In this document: one piece after another, positions 10,744-21,905 of the stretch
How the letters are laid out: each line of letters opens with the position of its first letter
How positions within the stretch are numbered: the stretch's first letter is position 1
Assembly: GCA_014526335.1 (NCBI GenBank)
Contig: JACTAT010000315.1
Location: 372,001-436,000 of the forward strand
Length of the DNA: 64,000 bases
Source of the DNA: Chrysaora quinquecirrha
Taxonomy: Eukaryota > Cnidaria > Scyphozoa > Semaeostomeae > Pelagiidae
Direction: 5' to 3'
The notes under the pieces: model-generated
Databases searched by the model: none
What the model was told of the DNA's origin: nothing
Seen by the model: only the letters and a program-made list of their open reading frames with translations
Position numbers and translations under genes: made by a program

Positions 10744-11720
10744 ATATATGTATGTATGTATGTATGTTCGCTTATAACTCAAGAACCACTCCACGGACTG
10801 AAAAGCAAAAGGTATCTTTGTAATCGGCATTGTAACTGACACCCGGCATCGACGGGTATCAGGGCTTTCATCTATGACTCATTTACAAGCAAAGAAAGCG
10901 AAAGTGTCGGAAGACTGCTGGTTGCTGATCAGATTGCAAGAGCTGAATTCGTAAAACAGCATGAACTTCATAGAACTTCGAAAATATATGGCGGTATAAC
11001 AACAATCACAAGCACAATATCGCAACAATTGCTGAATGAATTCCAGAATAAGGAAAATTGGTATTGGTCTATATACGCACCAGGCGCAAATGATGATTAA
11101 TGCGAAGGTCTCGGTTCTACTCCTCCATTCAGCCATTAGAAGCACTGATGATGGAAGTTTGCAATCTTTTGTCAGTTATCCAACTGGTGGATTAAATTTA
11201 TATATCAATGTTGAGTTTACTTTACGAAGGATCTTTTTCTGCTATATTGGAACTGAATTCCTCCGTCATAAATTTGTTTGTTAGAAACTGAACCGTGAAA
11301 ACTTGTCAGAGCCAAAGGCTGCCAAGAAGGCAATGCTGGGCCTCGGCTGTTTGAAGAAGTCGAAGGCTAGAATAATTCTGTTACTAATTTTCAAGCATGA
11401 AATCAGCATACTCAACCGTGATTCACAAACCATCAACACAAAGAGTATAAGTTGGAAATATATGATAATATGATAATATGTGATATCTTTATCAAATTCA
11501 ACTCGTTGGAGTAACGGCATCTGGCGAGGCGCCAAAAGCAAGAAAGGAAGGGAAAGGGAAGACAAGAGGGATGAGTATGCTCGAGCTGAGATGTTAACAG
11601 TATATGTTTTGCGTAAAAGTAAAGCGACTGCATAAGGTCAAGGATATATGGGAAATATTGTTTTGTTAAGAATTCCTGTATAACCATGAGGAAAAAAAAC
11701 CAAAAAAAGATTTTTTGGCT
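10744..11720. other. Mostly non-coding; one possible exon remnant near 10880-11095
   Basis: Plus-strand bases about 10880-11095 are open for roughly 72 codons with protein-like composition (includes LLVADQIARAEFVKQ) but no recognised domain. The rest has no clear frame. The sequence before it contains ACACCCGGCATCGACGGGT, a short inverted structure. Confidence 0.3.
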
Positions 11721-11840
11721 CTCAAGTTTCATTTCAAGATGAGATGCTCAGAAACCTGTTGGGTCCCCATATGCATTATGAGTTGGCGTGCATTCAGACT
11801 GCACTGTTTGCAGTACAGGCACTGTCCACAATCGGAGATT

Positions 11841-11851
11841 GAGATTTTCAA
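11841..11851. repeat. Target-site duplication, left copy (11 bp)
   Basis: GAGATTTTCAA occurs here and at 15003-15013, flanking the Penelope-like element. Confidence 0.7.
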
Positions 11852-12108
11852 AGAATATAACAATAAAAACGACAATTTTAAAAGACGTGTTTCGAACGTT
11901 CATCGTTCATCTTCAGTTAAGAAATAATTAAATTACCATCAAGAAAAATCTAGGTATATATTGAAATTAGTTACATAATAAAAACACGTGAGGAAAAAGT
12001 GATAATTACAAGCGATAAATCTAAAAAATAATAGTACAAAAGGGGGTTTAACAGTAGCAAAAAAAAAAGGAGAAAGCGGTGTTAATAACAAAGGTTTAAA
12101 TTGTAATG

Positions 12109-14125
12109 CTATAGTGGTTTATTATGCGTGGGTTTAACCCAAGAGATATGCAGAGCCTCTTTTATTTTGAGGGTAAAAGAACCGCTAGCGCTGTCCAAGA
12201 TTGAAAAGGAATCCTCAAAGCATACAGGGAGGCAAAAAGGGGACTCATTAAAATGTCTGCGAATATGCGATTTTTTGTCTGTGACCAGATGCTCGCGGAT
12301 TCGTGTAGAAAGATGTCGAGAGGTTTCTCCGACATAAGACGCGGAACATCCGCCACACAAGAATTTGTAAACTACACGACCCCAAACATGGAACGTAATT
12401 TGAAAGAAGTAAAAACAAGTTTTAAGTCTAAGTCTTTACAATACATTTTAACTAAGCATTTAACTTTACGTTGAGTGAAAACGGAAAATTTACCAATGCA
12501 GGGAAGCTTAAAATAGGAAATACGGTTAAATTCATTATCGTTAACTACATGGTTATTAGAGGGTACAGGAGAGTTAACTTTATCGAGATAGCTGTGGATG
12601 ACTTTATTTAAAAGATAAGTAGGATAAAGGTTTTTATTTAGTATAAAAGTTAGCTGTTTAATGTCGTTATCAAAACCAGACCAAGTGTTGTTTATTTTAT
12701 ATGCCCTAACAACCAAAGTCCTTATCAATCCAATTTGATTGGAAAATGATGTAAAACTGAAAACATTAGTTAACAAGCCTGTATAAGTTCTTTTACGATA
12801 CACTGAGGTTATAATGGATTGATTGTTGCTTTTATCGATTAATACGTCCAGAAAAGGTAGTTTATGATTATCCTCGTTTTCCATAGTAAACTTAATGTTA
12901 GGGTGCTGTTCATTAATGAAATTAATGAATTTAAGTGCATCTTCTTTATTTTTAAATAAACAAAAAGTATCATCAACACACCGTCGGAAAAATAAAACCT
13001 CGGAAGCATTAAATTGTTCTAGCCAAATCTTCTCATGATGTCCCATGAAAAGATTAGCCAGAACAGGGGCAAGTGGGGATCCCATACTTACACCGTCTAC
13101 CTGGTCATAAAAGTTACCATTAAATAAAAAATGAGTTTGTGAAGTGGCAAAATGAAAAAGTTTTTTAAGGTTTACTTCGTTAAGTTTAAGATCAGGATTA
13201 GCAGTTATAACATAATGTACCGCTAAATCAATGGATTCGTTTAACGGAATATTAGTGAAAAGACTTTCCACGTCAAAGAAACCATATATTTATTAGAAAA
13301 GATTAAACTGTTAACTTCATTGACAAAAGAAAAGATATCCGTAGCGCAAAATTCGTTAGGTATATGAGCGTCTAACAATGAACATAAATATTTAGCAAGA
13401 TTATAGTTAAAAGTACCTATAGAAGAGACAATGGGTCGAAAAGGAGGAGGTGAGTTAGGAGGGCGGGTTTTGTGCATCTTAGGGAGACCATAGATCCTAG
13501 CGGGTTGAGAACCTGAGGGGTAGATCTTCTCATATGTATCATTATCTAACAGCTCCTTATTCTTAAGCGATCTTAAATACCGTTGTAGTTTGCTTTCCCT
13601 AGATGAAGTGGGGTCTTTAGTTAACTTATTGAATTTAATAGGATCAGATATCAAATTTAAGATCGAATTATTATAAATGTCTCTGTCCAATATTACGACA
13701 CCGTTACCTTGGTCCGGCTGAAGAATGACGATTTCCTTATTCTTCTTTAGCTTGTTTAAAATCATGAATTTCTTGATGTCGTTTGTTGATGGTCTGTGCG
13801 CCGAGACGTAGGATTTTGCCAGGTACGAAAGATCAGTTTTGATTTTGTACATGTCACTCTTGTCTTTTAAATTTACTATCATCGAGTTTGTGACCATTTC
13901 AAAACAAGCGTGGACATTAGAAACATTAATTTTCGGAGGGCAGATGGAATGTGTGAGACCATCCTTTAGGGCATCCAGTTCTTCAGGTGTAAGATTCTGT
14001 GAAGACAGATTGGTGATCGTTTCTGTCGAAGTGAATGGTAGAACTTTATTCTTCATCAAGTTCTTCATTTTCTTCTCGCGAGTCTTGATTACTTTATCGG
14101 CTTCCTTTTCCACATTCTTTTGCAT
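12109..14125 (-). pseudogene. Penelope-like reverse transcriptase plus GIY-YIG
   Basis: Three minus-strand frames make one broken polyprotein. The first (13241-14125) carries the N-terminal region, with PDQGNGVVILDRDIY and PARIYGLPKMHK, through to SNKYMVS. A one-base loss around 13280 shifts frame. The second (12372-13271) carries the RT core, with ESLFTNIPL, YDQVDGVSMGSPLAPVLANLFM and the catalytic box. The third (12109-12360) is the GIY-YIG part, with ASYVGETSRHLSTRIREH. The catalytic motif reads RCVDDTF where relatives, including the copy at 35090, read RYVDDTF: the aspartates remain but the aromatic residue is replaced by Cys. A further frame break separates RT from endonuclease. The protein would copy RNA at nicked DNA, but this copy is dead. 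Confidence 0.85.
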
Positions 14126-14973
14126 ATAAAATAAACAACACTTGGTCTGGTTTTGATAACGACATTAAACAGCTAACTTTTATACTAAATAAAAACCTTT
14201 ATCCTACTTATCTTGTAAATAAAGTCATTCACAGCTATCTCGATAAAGTTAACTCTCCTGTACCCTCTAATAACCATGTAGTTAACGATAATGAATTTAA
14301 CCGTATTTGCTATTTTAAGCTTCCCTGCATTGGTAAATTTTCCGTTTTCACTCAACGTAAAGTTAAATGCTTAGTTAAAAAGTATTGTAAAGACTTAGAC
14401 TTAAAACTTGTTTTTACTTCTTTCAAATTACGTTCCATGTTTGGGGTCGTGTAGTTTACAAATTCTTGTGTGGCGGTTGTTCCGCGTCTTATGTCGGAGA
14501 AACCTCTCGACATCTTTCTACACGAATCCGCGAGCATCTGGTCACAGACAAAAAATCGCATATTCGCAGACATTTTAATGAGTCCCTTTTGCCTCCCTGT
14601 ATGCTTTGAGGATTCCTTTTCAATCTTGGACAGCGCTAGCGGTTCTTTTACCCTCAAAATAAAAGAGGCTCTGCATATCTCTTGGGTTAAACCCTCGCTT
14701 AATAAACCACTATAGCATTACAATTTAAACATTTGTTATTAACACCGCTTTTTCTTTTTTCTTTTTGCTATTGTTAAATCCCCTTTTGTATTATTATTTT
14801 TTAGATTTATCGCTTGAAATTATCACTTTTTCCTCACGTGTTTTTATTATGTAACTAATTTCAATATATACCTAGATTTTTCTTGATATAATTTAATTAT
14901 TTCTGAACTGAAGATGAACGATGAACGTTCGAAACATGTCTTTTAAAATTGTCGCTTTTATTGTTATATTCTT
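14119..14973 (+). repeat. Inverted copy of the Penelope 3' region
   Basis: Reverse complement of 11851-12705 with few differences. It contains a plus-strand copy of the GIY-YIG end (frame 14470-14715) and the terminal sequence with GTGTTTTTATTATG. The arm starts inside the 5' part of the coding region near GCATATAAAATAAAC, a short motif present at both junctions, so microhomology may have guided the switch. Confidence 0.85.
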
Positions 14974-15002
14974 GTGCTATCTTGTCAATGTTCGAAGCTT
15001 TG

Positions 15003-15013
15003 GAGATTTTCAA
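15003..15013. repeat. Target-site duplication, right copy (11 bp)
   Basis: Matches 11841-11851. Confidence 0.7.
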
Positions 15014-15559
15014 GGACTTTCATCAGTTATCGACAATATAATAGTAGTCCCCCACCGTCGTTATTTTGTATATTTGCTATAACTTGCTTAAACCAAAAAT
15101 AAAATAGATGTCTCAAGCAGTTTTCTTAACACCAGTGCTTTCATCATTGCACAAATGCATGTTATTAGTTTTATTGCGATAGGGCCTAATAATCTACAAT
15201 CCGGGCCGTGAGGGATGAAAATTTTGTAGAATTTTGGCAAATTTCCGTTGAGCGGACCCCCTCTCCCCCAAATCAATGTTGATTATTCAATAGACCGTTA
15301 TTTTTTCATTTCCTATCAATAGTGAACAAAAACAAACAACATTGAGTCGGGGGAGAGGGGTGACCGCAAGTACTTCGGGATATTGTTGTTCTGTTGTCAA
15401 GAAATGAGGAAAGTATTGCATTTTTCTCGAGACATTATGGCAAGGATTGTCTGAGGGGAGGTTTTTGAAAAGTTCACAGAAATGGCCCAGTTTAGAGTCA
15501 TCTACACAATTGCAACCCGTAGAATTCAAATCTCTTGTAATCAAGTTGTATCTTACCAT
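15014..15559. other. No gene recognised
   Basis: Non-coding sequence with GA-rich patches near 15250 and 15350. The 90-codon minus frame at 15287-15559 has no recognisable features. Confidence 0.4.
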
Positions 15560-15579
15560 AGTTTGATGCTATGATGTCA

Positions 15580-16130
15580 TAATGACGTCATGAAAGCCTA
15601 CTGAGTCAGTGGCTAGGAGGTGAGTCAGCTCAAAGTTGAATGAGGTTCCAAAAGTAATAATTATGCCTCCTGAGCCAGGGGCTAAGAACTGAGTCAGCCT
15701 AAATAGGTTGAATGTGGTTTCAATAGAAATACGAAAGCCTACTGAACAGGGTTCAAAAAGATGATATCAACGCCCATAAAATCAGTTTTGAAGTGGTATG
15801 AAGCATCCGAAATGAAATAATTAAACCTTCTGAGTAGATCGCGAAGAGCTATGTCAGTTCAAGGTTCAATGAGGTGCCAATGAATAGTAAAGCCTACTGA
15901 GCTATGTGCTACGTCATCTCAAACGTTGAATGAGGTTTCCCAAATGAATTAAGCAGGCCCACTGTGTCAGCAGCTAATTTCACGGCTAGAATGATGTTAA
16001 ATTGTTTATTGGTGAATGAACTTGCACTGTACGAAGTCTGTTGCACTGAGTTAGCACCAAGTCTCTAATGTAATATAACAAAGCTTACTGCGTCGGAGGC
16101 CTTGATCCAAGTCAGTTCTCAAGTTGGATT
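15580..16130 (+). repeat. Degenerate tandem repeat, ~75-95-bp unit
   Basis: The phrases 'AAAGCCTACTGAG', 'GAGTCAG' and 'TTGAATGAGGTT' recur in the same order at least six times with many substitutions and indels. This is an old minisatellite or a decayed tandem array. Confidence 0.65.
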
Positions 16131-16146
16131 AAGTCTATATAGAGCC

Positions 16147-16786
16147 ATATAGGGGTTAGACTTGCTCCAAGTCTATTTCTTAATATCCTTCTCCAAAGGT
16201 CCACCATTCCGTGGAAACAAAGGAGGGTGCCAGAGAAATAGACTTGTACCTTTCCCGCAGTCATGAATAATTAATGAGATTCCCGCTCCAGTGGCTTGCT
16301 GATAAGAAGATTGGGGGTACTGATTTTAGATTAGTAAACAAAAGGCGAAACTTTTCTTTGAAATTGAAAATAATACACTAAATGCATCTTTTCAATATGA
16401 ATTTCAATATATCTTTTCAATTTCAATGAGAATTAAGAACAAAAACTCCTTTGAATTTCATTCAGAGCCGTTGGCATTGGCAGCCAAATGCATCTTTTGT
16501 CAAGAAATGCCTTCCAGGAGGCAACCCCCTTGGAGATTTTATAATCTGGAAAGAGCTTTGTCATTTCTTCGTGCTGAATGGCTGATTCTCTCACTTCAGA
16601 GAGAAGCGCCACCGGACAGGATCTTGTCCGGTGACGTCAAAACACAAAAGGTTTATCTCATTAATTATTCATGACTGCGGGAAAGGTACAAGTCTATTTC
16701 TCTGGCACCCTCCTTTGTTTCCACGGAATGGTGGACCTTTGGAGAAGGATATTAAGAAATAGACTTGGAGCAAGTCTATATAGGGG
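16147..16786. mobile_element. MULE-like non-autonomous element with 9-bp duplication
   Basis: Inverted arms 16158-16280 and 16655-16777 are nearly identical over about 123 bp and begin with the palindrome AGACTTGCTCCAAGTCT. They are flanked by ATATAGGGG on both sides (16147-16155, 16778-16786). Long inverted repeats with 9-bp target duplications fit Mutator-like elements. The interior carries an 82-codon plus frame (16426-16674) with no known domain, so it depends on transposase supplied elsewhere. Related AGACTTG...CAAGTC termini occur near 55370 and 58185. Confidence 0.7.
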
Positions 16787-17590
16787 TGGGGGATTGAAAT
16801 TGCTACAAAATCTGTTCTCCCAAAGTGCATAATTTCCTTACTGAAATAATCAAGCCAAGTATGCATGAAGTGTTACTGACCTTAAAGGCCCTTAAACATC
16901 CTGTATATAAGTTCCATCTGTGAAATAACCTCCATGCGGGCCATGCTGAAAGACTCTGTCTGCCGCATATGTAACATTTAAACGTTGTCTCATTCAGTCA
17001 GACTCGTTAAAATAAGGCGAATATCTTTTCAAGATTATCATTGTAAAGTTAGTCGTGTAAGCGGGCTTGCCAGGTCATTCCACAAAGTTGTTTGTGGTTA
17101 CATTTAGCGGTATAGTCCTGGCAGAAACTTCAATTACGAAACAGTTGTGTTAATATTAAATAACACGCACAAACTATTCCAAGCCATGCAATATTTCAGA
17201 ATCTGCAAACTTTATGAAATACTAAGTCATAGTCCTTTTTTTGTAGTTTTAGCTACAGAGATTACCTGCTGGAGCACTTTATCCGCAACGTTCGAAGGCA
17301 GTGAAATAGAAGGTCGTTATGCGAAACGTTCGTGCTGGAAATCCGGCGATGAAAGAATAAGACACATCAGAGATCAGTTGGTCAAGAAGTTTCTTGTTAA
17401 AGGAGGAAGAAGTTCGTAATGAACCATGTTGCGTAGCAATGAAAATCTTGTCAAACGAACTAGTGAAATTTTGCCAGTGGTAGAACTGTCAAGCCAAGAT
17501 TATAATGCCGAACTCTTAAACATGGATATTAAAAGTTTATAACAACAACAACGGTAATCAGGATCGTAATTAGAGGAAAAACACCGGTAC
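16787..17590. other. No gene recognised
   Basis: A 90-codon plus frame (17147-17419) has no recognisable domain. The stretch otherwise appears non-coding. Confidence 0.35.
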
Positions 17591-17609
17591 GAGCACACAA
17601 AGGATGCCG

Positions 17610-17785
17610 CCATCACATGACCTGTCAATAAAAGCACGTGGCCTGTCAATCAAACCCACATGCCTTGTCGATCAAATTCACGGAACTGTCAATGAAAACC
17701 ACGTGATCCATCAATCAAAATCACAAGACCTGTCAATCAAAATCACATGGTATGTAAATCAAAATCACATGATTTAATTTTAACC
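17610..17785 (+). repeat. Minisatellite, ~26-28-bp unit
   Basis: Six or more copies of a unit like CCTGTCAATCAAAATCACATG, with variants CACGTG and CACAAG at the end. Units are degenerate. Confidence 0.8.
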
Positions 17786-17848
17786 TCGCTTTTGTTCTGC
17801 CTCAGTTTTGTACAATCTTACTTTCATCCAGAGTTGACAATACATATA

Positions 17849-18955
17849 GACAGGGTTTTTTCTGCAACAATCTAGCAAAAAGGGTAACCTTGGGTTTTTT
17901 CAATGAAATCTACTAAAAAAAGGTCGGAGAACACGAATCCAAGATGGGCCTTCAAAAATTTTCACCGGAAGTAGCCTTAATTAATGCCTAATTAGGCCTA
18001 ATGAAGTCAATCAAAAAGTCGCACTTTTTTCAAATCTGATTACTGCAATATGTAGACCTTGAAATGCTGAGTAGAATTGTCTTTGACTGTATTTCAATAC
18101 GACCTACCAATTTCGAGAAAAACTCGTTTGAAATTATGATGACGTCATCACCATTATGATCAGTACAGACCTGGATTCTATATTTCAGCTTGTATAACTT
18201 TATAGGTTTGGGTGCAATAGTCACAAAACCACTAATTATGAGATAAATGTACGCTAAGACAGCAGAATGATGATTATTGGGTGTGGTTGTGACATCATAA
18301 AGGGCCCGATGACGTCATAGGGCAAATGACGTCATAATGGTACCAAAATGATGCCCAGTCATCCATGAGCCAAAAGGGTTGTGAATGACTACTCATGTTC
18401 GAGATTTGAAGTTTTAATATCAAACCTGCTTGAAATGGCGAGAGGTCAAATTTGTTATATAGTATTCATAATGGGATTCCTATTGTTTATGCAGTGAACC
18501 CCCTTTCTTCGTTTTTCCACACTTGCGGTGGGGCTTATTATGCTTATTATGCTGTCATACATACACGTATCGCATTGTAAGCGGTTTTTTGACGATTCGA
18601 CCCCTATTTGTGAAGTTACGCTAGTTGATAAAAGCCCATACTGAGCCTTAGGACGATGACGTCATCATTATTTCAAACGAGTTTTTCTCGAAACTGGTAG
18701 GTTGTATTGAAATACAGTCAAAGGCAATTTTACTCAGCGTTTCAAGATCTACATATTGCAGTAATCAGATTTGAAAAAGTGCAACTTTTTTAATTGACTT
18801 AATTAGGCATAATTAGGCGTTAATTGAGGTTACTTCCGGCGAAAATTTTTGAGGGCCCATCTTGGATTCGTGTTCTCCGACCTTTTTTTAGTAGATTTCA
18901 ATTTAAAAACCCTAGGTTACCTTCTTTGCTAGATTGTTGCGGAAAAAACCCTGTC
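17849..18955. mobile_element. Foldback DNA element with ~300-bp inverted repeats
   Basis: Bases 17849-18150 and about 18652-18955 are inverted copies beginning GACAGGGTTTTTTC. The element is bordered by TA on both sides, consistent with a TA target duplication as in Tc1/mariner-type elements. The centre has no coding frame. TGACGTCATC-like palindromes occur at the inner ends of both arms. The arms differ by point changes and small indels, so it is not a recent insertion. Confidence 0.75.
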
Positions 18956-19260
18956 TAATAAGAACGAATTCGGTGTTTTGTTTGGAACTTCAGACAGCAG
19001 GTATAAATGTTGCTTCGATAAAGACTTCACAATACCTTAATTTTTACTTTTGATTTTAGTTCATAGATGATTACACAAAAAAAAACGCAAACTGTTTTCA
19101 TCAATATGATGTTATTAGTTTTCATGTTTATTCAATTAACAATCATATTTATATACGTTGCTTTTTTACTTTGATATGCAGAATCCGTTTTGTTTTTGTA
19201 AACATTATTTCTCATCAGGATGTTTTCACAAATCAGTGTTTGGAGATCTTAGCAAAAAAC
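18956..19260. other. AT-rich non-coding sequence
   Basis: No reading frame or repeat structure recognised. Confidence 0.5.
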
Positions 19261-19264
19261 AGAG

Positions 19265-19807
19265 TTTGTTACTGCTTCAAATAGACATCATCATCATCGT
19301 CGTCTGTTGAATTTTCATTATCTGCATCTATTGCTGTCTGACGCATGATTAAGAACTTTCTTTTATCAATAGCATAGTGAAAGGCTTCTTCAAACTCATA
19401 CCATCTTCTTCCTTTGCCTTTCTTATGGTTTCAATGACTGCTTTGACAACTTCATCAGGCTCGAATCTTTTGCAGTATATAAAATTCCTCTTGAAAACTT
19501 GTATAATATCTTCATCATCATCAACTTCAGCAAGCATAACAGGCCAGACATTTTGTAGTGGAAGTTCATCATCCTCCTACTCGTCGTCATCATCATCATA
19601 ATCATCATCAGCAGCATCATCATCATCATCATCATCATCAACATGATAGGCGTCATCATTATCATAATCATCATCATTTTCACTGACTATTTCACTGTCA
19701 ACAGATTTCAGGTCTTCGTAACAACTTTTGTGTTTGTTCTTCAAATGCCGATTTAGATTACTCTTGTTATTGAAATGGCTATCGCAAAATCCATATTCAA
19801 AAGTCAT
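19265..19807 (-). pseudogene. C2H2 zinc-finger protein with poly-Asp tail, broken
   Basis: The minus frame starts at 19807 with one zinc finger of the form CDSHFNNKSNLNRHLKNKH, in which the first Cys of the pair appears replaced or displaced (YGFCDSHF). It then enters a long acidic stretch encoded by an (ATC)n microsatellite (about 19570-19690). A stop separates it from ELPLQNVWPVMLAEVDDDEDI, and a further frame shift precedes AFHYAIDKRKFLIM and a second acidic tail ending near 19270. I read this as one decayed gene of about 165-180 codons. A mobile-element origin is likely given the neighbourhood, but I do not recognise the family. Confidence 0.45.
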
Positions 19808-20124
19808 CTCTCAAAGAACGTTTCTTAACAGCTTGCCTTCTCTCTTGAACAATGAGATATGCATATATTATTCATATCAAATGCAATTGAGGCAAGTAAA
19901 CACAGATTTAAAGCGAAAATTGTGCACTTTATGACGTCATCAAATTAGCGTACTTCTGGTCAAAATCAAAAGTGACCCATCTTTGATTTGAAATCTCCAG
20001 GGTCGATTTGGAATATTTCATCAATACATTTTGAGGTTAGGTTGAAATTTAGTCTTTCACATAGAATTCCCTGCCAATTATATCTTTGGATTTGTATATT
20101 CTTGCAATTTCGTTCTATATGTTG

Positions 20125-21430
20125 ATTGCAGGAATATCTGAGGAAACTTGCCCCAAAGGCTTTCTGGGCAACTCCTGTTCCTAATCTTATAGGTCATCGA
20201 AGATCGATCAGTTGCTCTACGTTGAGCCAGTTATAGGACCAATCGTCGTTAATCCTTGCCGTCTCTATTATGGTTCGGGCGCGATCCTGTAGACATTGTA
20301 GAACTTCTAATTTGGAGCCTGGGATACTTCCCCAGATCACATTTGCATGGCGTAAGTGACTTTCTATAAGGGCTCGATATATATTATCAAGTTTTTTTCT
20401 GGTAAAAGATTTTTTAGTCTCTTTAGAGATAAGAGACCTCCACGAACTTTTCGATTGACATCTTTTTAATGTTGTTCCCAGTTTAAACCCTCATCCAAAA
20501 TGAGTTCCAGTGATTTCGTCTTGTTCACGCGTTTTATTTCTGAGTGGTTGAGCATTAGCGGGTTCAGAGACTTCCATTTTGTTAACTCTGCGGGGATGTC
20601 AAATCAACATGTATTCTGTTTTATTAGGATTGGCGGTAAGCTTATTAATTCTCATCCATTCTGAAATGTTAAGAAGTTCAATTAGAGCATTCTCAAGAAG
20701 ATTCTCAATGTTTTTGGATGTGATAGTAACATGTGTGTCATCAGCGTACATGCTGAACTTTGATAACTGAAGGCAGGTTTCAAAATCATTCAGAAAGATT
20801 ATGAGCAAGAGTGGACCAAGACATGAGCCCTGTGGGATTCCACAAATTATCATTTTAGCTGAAGATTTATGTCCATTGACTGCAAAACTGTTTTTTTTGC
20901 AAATACGATGTAAGCCAGTCGCGTGCTATTCCTCTTATGCCCTATTTGTTTAATTTTGCTAATAAGATGGTATGGTCGACTGTGTCAAATGCCTTTTTTA
21001 GATCAAAGAAAATGGCCAGATTCACTTCACCACTGTCCATAGTTTCATACCAAGAATCAGAGCTGTTTATTAAGGACGTTATTTTTGAATATAGTTTCCT
21101 AAAAGCAGCCTGATTGTGTGTTAGAATTGGTGTTAGAAATTTAAGCATCTGGTCATGCACGATTTTTTCCAAGATTCTTGAACATATAATAGCAATGACA
21201 GAGATGGGCCTGTAATTGTTGGGATCATTTTTCGAACCAGCCTTAAAAAGAAGCGTAACATTTGCTAGTTTCCAAATATTCGGGAAAAGACCGGTTTGCA
21301 GGGATGAGTTGTAGATCATAGTTAATGGTTTCCAGATAAAGTCCCTAGCATCCTTTACTAGCTTTATCTGGTTCTAGTGCTTTTCTATTCTTTAATTTGG
21401 ATATTGCGTTTACAACACATTTATTGTCAA
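20125..21430 (-). pseudogene. LINE reverse transcriptase region (jockey/CR1-like), dead
   Basis: On the minus strand the segments run in order. KLKNRKALEPDKAS starts near 21400. ANVTLLFKAGSKNDPNNYRPIS and FDLKKAFDTVDH follow in the frame at 20942-21319. CGIPQGSCLGPLL, SMYADDTHV and ISEWMRINKL are in the frame at 20599-20853. The thumb and C-terminal domain (NKTKSL and onward) continues to about 20130 with several stops. These are RT blocks 1-7 of a non-LTR retrotransposon, and the catalytic YADD is present. Frameshifts lie near 20900 and 20590. The upstream half of the same element is at 21906-22800. It belongs to the same family as 31908-32752. Confidence 0.85.
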
Positions 21431-21624
21431 TCAGCTTAAACTCAAGTTGTTGAGTCTGAGCATTGATTTGGACAAACATGCTGATGTACCCCATTAAAAT
21501 ATTTCATTAATACCATTGTACCCCCTTACTTCAAATTTAAGGGGTTATGCCCCCTTGATAAAATTCTTAAATACCCTTAGATTCCCTTAGTATGACGGTA
21601 TGTTCTCGATTACTGAAGATAGCC

Positions 21625-21905
21625 CTCCACATTACTTCGCAACCTCCACATTACTGATGATATCCCTCCACATTACTGAAAGATAGCCCTCCACATTACT
21701 GCGCACCCTCCACATTACTGAAAGATAGCCCTCCACATTACTGCGCACCCTCCACATTACTGAAAGATAGCCCTCCACATTACTGAACATTCTCCACATT
21801 ACTGCAAAAATCCCTCCACCTTTCTGATGATATCCCTCCACATTACTGAACACCCTCCACATTACTGCTAAAATCCCTCCACATTACTGCACATCCTCCA
21901 CAATA
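21625..21905 (+). repeat. Minisatellite, ~23-bp unit
   Basis: About a dozen copies of CCTCCACATTACTG joined to short spacers such as AAAGATAGC or GCGCAC. It sits between the linker and RT of the dead LINE, so it arose or inserted after that element. The open frame through it on the minus strand is a by-product of the repeat. Confidence 0.85.

Larger units (their letters stand above)
11852..15002 (-). mobile_element. Penelope-like element with ~850-bp inverted arms
   Basis: The element lies between 11-bp duplications (GAGATTTTCAA). It holds a minus-strand RT plus GIY-YIG coding region. The region 14119-14973 is an inverted copy of 11851-12705, so the coding part of the GIY-YIG domain and the 3' terminal sequence appear twice, head to head. 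About 25 extra bases separate the right arm from its duplication. Such partial inverted terminal copies are a recurrent feature of Penelope-like insertions and point to template switching during integration. Confidence 0.8.

Noticed and set aside
16426..16674. 82-codon frame inside the MULE-like element as a transposase remnant
   Set aside because: No DDE or zinc motif and far too short; probably chance.
19423..19683. Frames made of Met/Ile or Ser runs over the (ATC)n stretch
   Set aside because: Microsatellite read out of frame; only the poly-Asp frame joins the zinc finger.
21632..21862. Minus-strand frame with repeated MWRV.SNVEGY
   Set aside because: Product of the CTCCACATTACTG tandem repeat, not a protein.
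21625..21905. CRISPR-like array
   Set aside because: Units are ~23 bp with very short variable parts and no spacers of constant length; this is a eukaryotic minisatellite.
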